DNA from: Aequorivita sp.
GTDB lineage: Bacteria > Bacteroidota > Bacteroidia > Flavobacteriales > Flavobacteriaceae
Reading direction: 5' to 3'
DNA: 6,010 nt
Assembly (NCBI GenBank): GCA_002733915.1
Contig: NVXN01000002.1
Coordinates: forward strand, 264,503-270,512
Both the position numbers and the translations under genes were made by a program. This document shows positions 1-4,609 of this stretch, one piece after another. The notes beneath the pieces are model-generated. The model did no database searches. It saw only the letters and a list, made by a program, of their open reading frames with translations, and was not told the DNA's origin. Positions within the stretch are counted from its first letter, which is position 1. Every line of letters begins with the position of its first letter.

Positions 1-948
1 GAAAGGGCTTTTCAGGCTTCATACCTTCAAAGTCTCGCAGCACACCAAGCCGTAAAAAGTAGGTTGATTGCCAATATTGCTTCGGTTTATTACCAATTGT
101 TAGCATTGGATGAGCAAATACGTGTTACAGAAGAAACCATTGAAACACGCTCCAAAGGTTTGGAAACTACCCAAGCATTAAAAGAAGCTGGAAACGTGAC
201 CGAAGTAGGCGTAAAGCAGACGGAAGCTCATTTGTATACCGCCCAGGGAATTTTAATTGATTTAAAAAACCAAGCGCGCCTGTTGGAAAATACAATGTCT
301 ATTTTATTGGGAAGTGCTCCGCAGGAAATAACCCGTGGAAACTTGGAAAATCAAGACATCGAAATACCTTTAAACATGGGGATTCCCTCACAATTGCTCA
401 GAAATAGACCCGATGTTATGGCGGCGGAATACAGTTTGATGAATGCATTCGAACTTACAAATGCTGCTCGTGCCAGCTTTTATCCGTCATTAACGCTTTC
501 AGCCACTGGAGGATTTCAGAATATTGAAATTGATAAGCTTTTCAATGCCAATTCGCTATTTGCAACTATAATTGGTGGGTTGACGCAGCCTATTTTCAAT
601 AAGCGCCAAATACGGACCCAGTATGAAGTTTCGCAAGCACAGCAAGAGCAGGCTTATTTGGATTTTCGACTTGCGGTAATTACAGCTAGCAAAGAAGTTT
701 CCGATGCGCTTTATAATTATGAAGCTGCAACCGAAAAAATTGAAGTGAACCAAAAGGAATTTGAAGCTTACAATTTGGCGACAGACTATTCCGAAGAACT
801 TTTGAATAACGGTTTTGCAAACTATTTGGAAGTTTTGAATGCGCAGGAAAATGCGCTTAACTCAAGTTTAAACCTAATAAGCACAAAGAATAACCAGCTC
901 CAGGCCATCGTAGATTTATATGAAGCCTTGGGCGGCGGTTGGCGATAG
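1..948 (+). CDS. TolC/NodT-family outer-membrane efflux protein, 5' partial
   Basis: This is the C-terminal 315 residues of an outer-membrane factor, the channel that joins an RND-type inner-membrane pump and a periplasmic adaptor to export drugs, metals or other compounds. The reading frame is open from base 1, so the start lies left of the window; the TTG at 64 is an internal Leu codon. Visible family hallmarks, numbered from the first residue in the window, are LLRNRPDV (132-139), ARASFYPS (156-163), GGLTQPIFNK (192-201), GFANYLEVLNAQ (271-282) and the terminal LYEALGGGW (306-314), all typical of the NodT/CmeC/OprM branch. Long Gln/Glu/Ala-rich helical stretches between them fit the periplasmic alpha-barrel. 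Full-length members are about 450-480 residues, so roughly a third is missing, including any lipoprotein signal. The adaptor and pump genes probably lie upstream (inference). The substrate cannot be read from this part. The gene ends in TAG, followed at once by a strong terminator. Confidence 0.93.
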   Translation, partial: ERAFQASYLQSLAAHQAVKSRLIANIASVYYQLLALDEQIRVTEETIETRSKGLETTQALKEAGNVTEVGVKQTEAHLYTAQGILIDLKNQARLLENTMSILLGSAPQEITRGNLENQDIEIPLNMGIPSQLLRNRPDVMAAEYSLMNAFELTNAARASFYPSLTLSATGGFQNIEIDKLFNANSLFATIIGGLTQPIFNKRQIRTQYEVSQAQQEQAYLDFRLAVITASKEVSDALYNYEAATEKIEVNQKEFEAYNLATDYSEELLNNGFANYLEVLNAQENALNSSLNLISTKNNQLQAIVDLYEALGGGWR

Positions 949-977
949 TTTTTTTCATAATTTTTATTGTTGATTGT

Positions 978-1015
978 AAATCTGTCTTGAAACTTTTTTT
1001 CAAGGCAGATTTTTT
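978..1015 (+). terminator. Rho-independent terminator of the efflux gene
   Basis: A 14-bp stem pairs 978-991 with 999-1012 through one G.U wobble (T985 with G1005). The loop is 7 bases (992-998) and the T-run is 1011-1015. It lies 30 bases after the efflux stop codon. The T-run follows the hairpin only in the + direction, so it should mainly stop efflux transcription. The same hairpin also lies just after the stop codon of the convergent lipoprotein gene, but the - strand transcript has no U-run after it, so termination in that direction is less certain. Confidence 0.85.
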
Positions 1016-1508
1016 ATCGCAGCGGAAACCCCTTTGCGGCCCACCACGGATGGATTTCAATCACCAATCTGCCCGATTTTACCATCGGGTCCATATTGGC
1101 GAGACTATCCGCCATTTTCTGCGTGGGAACGTTGTAAATGGTGATACCGCGTATTTCACCATCATCGCCCAAAGGGCCTGAAATATCCGCAAAACCTTCT
1201 TCATACATTCTACCCAAATGCGCCAAATGTAATTTTTGAAGACTGTCTGCTTCCTCTTTTGTTTGGGAGCGGGTTGGCCCTTTTTTTAAGAAAGCCATGT
1301 AATATTGTTGCATCAAAATGGTATCGCCAGATTTTTCATCAACGTAATCAAATGTCTGAAAACCTTTTTGGGTCAATTCTTCTTTAAGCTGGGCCATTGG
1401 AATTTTTTCTTCCTCGGGGCAGGGTTCTGTAATGTATTCCTTTTCAATGGTGGTCTCACAGCTTAAAAATGTAATTCCTAAAATTGCCAATAGTAGTTTA
1501 ACTTTCAT
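1014..1508 (-). CDS. Lipoprotein with YciI-like domain
   Basis: The protein has 164 residues. The N-terminus MKVKLLLAILGITFLSC is a lipoprotein signal peptide with Cys17 as the likely acylated residue, so the mature protein should be anchored in a membrane facing the periplasm or cell surface. Residues 18-60 are an acidic, variable linker. Residues about 66-156 resemble the YCII-related fold (a ferredoxin-like dimer): YYMAFLKKGP (69-78), His94 and His97 in LHLAHL, GPLGDDG (111-117), and a late ADSLANMDPMVKSGRL segment with Asp140-Pro141, ending in EIHPWW (151-156). In soluble YciI proteins a conserved His/Asp pair has been proposed as an active site; the family's reactions are mostly unknown. 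The start ATG lies 8 bases inside the end of the upstream CYTH gene (11-base overlap), suggesting translational coupling. It is the last gene of a three-gene operon, and its stop codon overlaps the T-run of the facing efflux terminator. No function is assigned. Confidence 0.85.
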   Translation of the reverse strand: MKVKLLLAILGITFLSCETTIEKEYITEPCPEEEKIPMAQLKEELTQKGFQTFDYVDEKSGDTILMQQYYMAFLKKGPTRSQTKEEADSLQKLHLAHLGRMYEEGFADISGPLGDDGEIRGITIYNVPTQKMADSLANMDPMVKSGRLVIEIHPWWAAKGFPLR

Positions 1509-1977
1509 TATTCCAAGTTTTAAAAGGTTTTTTACTCAAATTTGAATTGTAATATTTCACGTCGCCCGTCACTTCCTTTCCTAGCCATTCAGGTTTTGAA
1601 TAGGGTTCATTTTCAGAATCGAGTTCTATTTCGGCAATGATTAAACCTTCATTATCGCCCATAAAATCATCAACTTCAAAAGTATGGGTATCACTGTAAA
1701 TTTCATAACGTGTTTTTTCGATAATTCCGGGTTCGCAAAGGTGGAGTAATTCTTCGGCTTCGGCCTGTGAAATCTGCTTTTCCCATTCAAATCTCGTAAG
1801 ACCAGATTTGTTGGATTTTCCTTTAATGGTTAAAAATCCATCGTTTCCCTGAATGCGGATGCGCACGGTGCGTTCGGGATGGGTATTCAAAAATCCCTGA
1901 ACGATACGTGTACGTTTGTGCGCCTCATTTTTAAAAGCTTCGGAAGTGACCAAAAATTTACGTTCTATTTCCTGCAT
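1498..1977 (-). CDS. CYTH-domain protein (triphosphate tunnel metalloenzyme family)
   Basis: This is a single-domain CYTH protein of 159 residues. It opens with the diagnostic ExExK motif as EIERKFLV (Glu3, Glu5, Lys7), so the ATG at 1977 is the correct start. Further family residues are the basic strand TVRIRI (Arg39, Arg41), TIKGK (Lys52, Lys54), TRFEWE (Glu64, Glu66), EKTRYEI (Lys88, Arg90), FEVDDF (Glu101, Asp103, Asp104) and AEIELDSE (Glu116, Glu118). Together these would form the eight-stranded tunnel that binds a triphosphate through basic residues and Mg2+/Mn2+ through acidic ones. Known short bacterial relatives, such as the Nitrosomonas europaea enzyme, are inorganic tripolyphosphatases; others are thiamine triphosphatases or class IV adenylate cyclases. 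Tripolyphosphatase is the best guess, but the substrate is not proven. The protein has no signal peptide and is probably cytoplasmic. Its start overlaps the upstream SDR gene by 20 bases and its end overlaps the lipoprotein gene by 11, so the three are probably co-translated. Confidence 0.92.
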   Translation of the reverse strand: MQEIERKFLVTSEAFKNEAHKRTRIVQGFLNTHPERTVRIRIQGNDGFLTIKGKSNKSGLTRFEWEKQISQAEAEELLHLCEPGIIEKTRYEIYSDTHTFEVDDFMGDNEGLIIAEIELDSENEPYSKPEWLGKEVTGDVKYYNSNLSKKPFKTWNNES

Positions 1978-2623
1978 TTTGGGCTATTTGTTTGATTTCA
2001 TCAGAAGTGATTTGTTGTTTTGGAAATTCTTTTTTCGCCAAAATCAGCATCGCTTCAGCAATAGTTTCGGCTTTAATCATTTTATATTTCTTCGGAACCA
2101 AAAATCCGAAGGTTTTCATAAATAATGTTGCTACTTTTTCGCCAAAACGGTTTTCATCCCGATGGCCTACAATGAGTGAAGGTTGCAAAATGTATGTATT
2201 TTTGATACTCTGGCTTAATACATCACGCTGCATTTCGCCTTTGGTTTTGTTATAAAAAATATTACTGCTTACATCTGCGCCCATTGCTGAAATTACGACA
2301 AATGTTTCAATACCCTTCTTTTTTGCAAGCTTTGCGGCAGTCACGGGAATACCGTAATCAATCTTTTTATAGGTTTCCTTATTAGGCGTTTTGGATTTTG
2401 TAGTGCCAATGCAGCAGAAAACAACATCGGCTTTAAATGCTTCGGAATGTTTTTCCAGTTGGAACATATCTATCAAATGCTCCTCAATTTTCGGGGAATT
2501 CATTTCAGCAGTGCTGCGCGAAAAGAGTTTTATCTTTTCAAAAGAAGGGTCTTTCAAAAGTTTTTTAAGCAGGATACTTCCCGTTAAACCCGTGGCGCCT
2601 AAAATAATTGCTGTTTTTTTCAT
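1958..2623 (-). CDS. TIP30/HTATIP2-like NAD(P)-binding SDR protein
   Basis: This is an atypical short-chain dehydrogenase of 221 residues with a Rossmann fold. The start chosen is ATG at 2621-2623, which puts the dinucleotide-binding motif ILGATGLTG at residues 7-15, as in relatives. An ATG at 2638 (adding METYS) is possible; a TTG at 2665 would run through a repeat-like sequence and is unlikely. Other visible elements are VVFCCIGTTKSK (67-78), which matches the CCLGTT motif of human TIP30/HTATIP2, a VVISAMGAD strand with Ser112, and Tyr124-x3-Lys128 in FYNKTKGE, the SDR catalytic pair. YILQPSLIVGHRDENRFGE (144-162) also resembles the TIP30 family. The protein should be soluble and cytoplasmic. 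The substrate is unknown; bacterial members are usually annotated only as NAD(P)H-binding or semialdehyde-dehydrogenase-like oxidoreductases. It is the first gene of the three-gene operon, is divergent from dinB, and its end overlaps the CYTH start by 20 bases. Confidence 0.9.
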   Translation of the reverse strand: MKKTAIILGATGLTGSILLKKLLKDPSFEKIKLFSRSTAEMNSPKIEEHLIDMFQLEKHSEAFKADVVFCCIGTTKSKTPNKETYKKIDYGIPVTAAKLAKKKGIETFVVISAMGADVSSNIFYNKTKGEMQRDVLSQSIKNTYILQPSLIVGHRDENRFGEKVATLFMKTFGFLVPKKYKMIKAETIAEAMLILAKKEFPKQQITSDEIKQIAQNAGNRT

Positions 2624-2646
2624 TGAATATGTTTCCATTAAAAATA

Positions 2647-2672
2647 GGTTTTCGACTGCGCTCAACCAGACA
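2647..2672. repeat. Repeat-like intergenic sequence (TCGACTGCGCTC core)
   Basis: This 26-base stretch has the core TTCGACTGCGCTCAACC (2651-2667). From general knowledge of Flavobacteriia genomes, many intergenic copies of short elements with a GAGCGNAGTCGAA core and a flanking TGTC are found, and this matches that pattern (TGTCTGGTTGAGCGCAGTCG on the - strand). Its outer bases GGTT and AACC could pair, but the hairpin is short. Only one copy lies in the window, so its repetitive nature cannot be shown here. Confidence 0.45.
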
Positions 2673-2673
2673 T

Positions 2674-2681
2674 TAAAGATA
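2674..2681 (-). promoter_or_regulatory. Possible -7 element for the SDR-CYTH-lipoprotein operon
   Basis: On the - strand this reads TATCTTTA, one mismatch from the Bacteroidota -7 consensus TAnnTTTG. It would give a leader of about 45 bases that contains the repeat-like sequence at 2647-2672. No clear -33 TTG/TTTG is seen at the usual distance, so the call is weak. Confidence 0.3.
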
Positions 2682-2682
2682 T

Positions 2683-2690
2683 TAAATTTG
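2683..2690 (+). promoter_or_regulatory. Putative -7 promoter element of dinB
   Basis: TAAATTTG matches the Bacteroidota sigma -7 consensus TAnnTTTG exactly. Its last base is only 4 bases before the dinB ATG, so transcription would begin at or within a few bases of the start codon, giving a leaderless or near-leaderless mRNA. There is no obvious TTG/TTTG about 19-23 bases upstream, where the repeat-like sequence sits. Confidence 0.45.
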
Positions 2691-2694
2691 TAAG

Positions 2695-3798
2695 ATGCAT
2701 GACGAAATACCCATCCGCAAAATAATTCACGTAGATATGGACGCTTTTTATGCGTCCGTGGAACAGTTGGACAATCCCGAGCTTCGCGGAAAGGCGATTG
2801 CCGTAGGCGGTAGTTCAGCCCGTGGCGTTGTAAGCGCGGCGAGTTATGAAGCTCGGAAGTTTGGCGTTCGCAGTGCGATGAGTGGCGCGATGGCGCGAAA
2901 ACTTTGCCCCGAACTCATATTTGTAAAAACCAATTTTGACCGTTACAAGGAGGTTTCAAAACAGATTCGGAAAATATTTTTTGAATATACCGATTTGGTG
3001 GAACCGCTTTCTTTGGATGAAGCTTATTTGGACGTTACCGAAAACAAAAAGGGCAACCCAAGTGCGACAATGATTGCAACGGAAATTCGGAAAAAAATAA
3101 AGGAGAAAACGGGCTTGAATGCTTCCGCTGGAATTTCGGTGAACAAATTTGTAGCAAAAATTGCCAGCGATATCAACAAACCCAATGGGCAAAAAACTAT
3201 TGGGCCCGAGGAAGTAATTCCTTTTTTGGAAACGCTGGATGTGAAGAAATTTTATGGAGTGGGGAAGGTAACCAAAGAGAAAATGTACCGTTTGGGCATT
3301 TTTACGGGAAAGGATTTAAAAAGCAAATCGCTTGAATTTTTAGAGGAACACTTCGGGAAAAGTGGCGGGTTTTATTACAATGTTGTCCGTGGAATTCACA
3401 ATAGCAAAGTAAAACCTACACGGACACAGAAATCTTTGGCGGCAGAGCATACTTTTTCAGAAAATATTTCCTCTGAAATTTTTATGCTCGAAAGGCTAGA
3501 GGAAATAGCCGCTGAAGTGGAAAGCAGATTAAAGAACAAAAAACTGGCGGGAAAGACCGTGACGCTGAAAATTAAGTATCGTGATTTTACATTACAAACC
3601 CGAAGCAAAACCTTGCCGCTATATATTTCTTCCAAAGAACTTATTATGGAAGTGGTTAAAGAATTGTTATTTCAGGAAAAAATGTATGAGTCGGTACGAT
3701 TGTTGGGAATTTCAATATCACATCTAAACAACGAAACTCCTAAGAAAAAGGAGGAGCCGAAGGAATCCATAGATGTACAATTAAAACTTGAATTTTAA
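2695..3798 (+). CDS. dinB: DNA polymerase IV (Y-family translesion polymerase)
   Basis: This 367-residue protein copies past damaged template bases with low fidelity and without proofreading. The palm motif IIHVDMDAFYASVEQ carries metal ligand Asp14 (Asp8 in E. coli DinB) and the likely steric-gate residue Tyr19 (E. coli Phe13). SLDEAYLDVT contains catalytic Asp108 and Glu109 (E. coli Asp103/Glu104). GISVNKFVAKIASD (147-159) and PNGQ are family signatures. A helix-hairpin-helix thumb motif, FYGVGKVTKEKMYRLGI, spans 186-202, and the little-finger domain covers about 242-345. A charged Lys/Glu-rich linker (about 346-357) leads to the terminal QLKLEF, a sliding-clamp-binding motif at the extreme C-terminus as in E. 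coli DinB. Length and motifs indicate an intact enzyme. The ATG at 2695 is the only reasonable start, because an in-frame TAA lies 12 bases upstream at 2683-2685. The gene is divergent from the SDR operon. I see no clear LexA-type operator. Confidence 0.97.
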   Translation: MHDEIPIRKIIHVDMDAFYASVEQLDNPELRGKAIAVGGSSARGVVSAASYEARKFGVRSAMSGAMARKLCPELIFVKTNFDRYKEVSKQIRKIFFEYTDLVEPLSLDEAYLDVTENKKGNPSATMIATEIRKKIKEKTGLNASAGISVNKFVAKIASDINKPNGQKTIGPEEVIPFLETLDVKKFYGVGKVTKEKMYRLGIFTGKDLKSKSLEFLEEHFGKSGGFYYNVVRGIHNSKVKPTRTQKSLAAEHTFSENISSEIFMLERLEEIAAEVESRLKNKKLAGKTVTLKIKYRDFTLQTRSKTLPLYISSKELIMEVVKELLFQEKMYESVRLLGISISHLNNETPKKKEEPKESIDVQLKLEF

Positions 3799-3816
3799 AT
3801 ATGAAAGAAAGCTACG

Positions 3817-3824
3817 TATCTTTA
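3817..3824 (+). promoter_or_regulatory. Possible -7 element for the SH3 lipoprotein gene
   Basis: TATCTTTA lies 23 bases before the lipoprotein ATG, one base away from the TAnnTTTG consensus. It overlaps an imperfect 16-base palindrome at 3808-3823 with TACGTA at its centre. A TTG at 3788-3790 is too far upstream (26-base spacer) to be a convincing -33. It sits in the 49-base gap after dinB, where no strong terminator is seen, so read-through from dinB is also possible. Confidence 0.3.
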
Positions 3825-3847
3825 AACTAATTTAAAACTTCACATTT

Positions 3848-4609
3848 ATGAAAACCGTAGCCTTTTCCCTTCTTGCCCTTGCAGGTTTCACCTTTCTATT
3901 TTCCTGTAAAAACGACGTGAAAAACACTGAAGAAACCCAAACCGTTGTTACGGATTCCATTCCTGCCGAAACCACTCCCGATGCTATGTACGTTACGGCT
4001 GTAAGTGGATTGACTTTACGTGAATTTCCCAATCTTCAAAGTGCAAAATTGGCCGTTATGCCATTGGGCACAAAAGTGAAAATTATAAATTCTGAAGGAA
4101 AATCCACTATGAATGTGGGCGGAATTGATGGCGCCATGGACGAGGTGGAATTCAACAACCAAAAAGGCTATGCCTTTAATGGTTTTATGTCTAAATTTTT
4201 TCCTCCCAGGGAAAATGCTTCCGCGAAAAGTTATGCTGAGGAATTGAAAAAAGATTTCCCAAAGGTGAATTATTCCGAGGCAACGGGTGGTACGGCAAGC
4301 AAACCTACAAAAACTGAAACGTTGGTTTTACCTACAGACAAATGGCATGAGGCATTTTTTACGGCGCAGCAACTTTTTAATATTCCGAAGGAATTTGCAT
4401 TTCCAAACCCAAAAGGTTCCAACAGCGAAACCCAGCAAAACGGTAACAAAAAGAAAACCGATTTTATAAGCGAACTGCAAATTTCACGAAATGAAAACGA
4501 ACTTCAGAAAATTGTGTACAACTATAAAACCACAGGTTTTGGTTACACGGTTACAATTACTAAACAAGCGGATGGGATGAAGCTGGAAAAGGTTGAGGTT
4601 GCTGATTAA
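3848..4609 (+). CDS. Lipoprotein with bacterial SH3 domain and unassigned C-terminal region
   Basis: The protein has 253 residues. The N-terminus MKTVAFSLLALAGFTFLFSC is a lipoprotein signal with Cys20 as the lipid-attachment site; the next residues, KNDVKNTEET, are polar. Residues 21-46 are a Thr/Glu-rich tether. Residues about 47-118 look like an SH3b domain: MYVTAVSGLTLREFPN corresponds to the usual GLNVRSGPS start, followed by LGTKVKII and ending in KGYAFNGFMSKF. Such domains often bind cell-wall peptides or proteins in the envelope. Residues 119-253 form a second region with a conserved-looking start (LVLPTDKWHEAFFTAQQLF, 159-177), an Asn/Lys-rich loop (191-203), and beta-like strands to the end; I do not recognise it. 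The start ATG follows an AT-rich leader without a Shine-Dalgarno sequence. The stop TAA directly abuts the stop of the convergent pyk gene. The role is unknown; envelope localisation is the safe inference. Confidence 0.88.
   Translation: MKTVAFSLLALAGFTFLFSCKNDVKNTEETQTVVTDSIPAETTPDAMYVTAVSGLTLREFPNLQSAKLAVMPLGTKVKIINSEGKSTMNVGGIDGAMDEVEFNNQKGYAFNGFMSKFFPPRENASAKSYAEELKKDFPKVNYSEATGGTASKPTKTETLVLPTDKWHEAFFTAQQLFNIPKEFAFPNPKGSNSETQQNGNKKKTDFISELQISRNENELQKIVYNYKTTGFGYTVTITKQADGMKLEKVEVAD

Noticed and set aside
64..66. TTG as the start of the efflux protein
   Set aside because: The frame stays open and family-like from base 1, so this is an internal Leu codon of a gene cut by the window edge.
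939..1181. Small + strand open frame overlapping the efflux terminator and the lipoprotein gene
   Set aside because: It runs through the terminator hairpin and is antisense to a gene with a clear signal peptide and domain; its protein sequence looks random.
1498..1977. Naming the CYTH gene an adenylate cyclase
   Set aside because: CYTH includes class IV cyclases, but short single-domain bacterial members tested are mainly tripolyphosphatases, and nothing here points to cAMP.
2624..2665. Longer SDR start at TTG 2665 (adding MSAVENLFL...)
   Set aside because: The extension is encoded by the repeat-like element and would place the GATGLTG motif too far from the N-terminus compared with relatives.
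3781..3798. TTAAAA/TTTTAA hairpin over the dinB stop as a terminator
   Set aside because: Only A-T pairs, six base pairs and no T-run after it; too weak to support.
3808..3823. Imperfect palindrome AAAG-c-TACGTA-t-CTTT before the SH3 lipoprotein gene as an operator
   Set aside because: Short, with a mismatch, in AT-rich DNA; no matching second copy was noticed and no regulator is known. It is mentioned only in the promoter entry.
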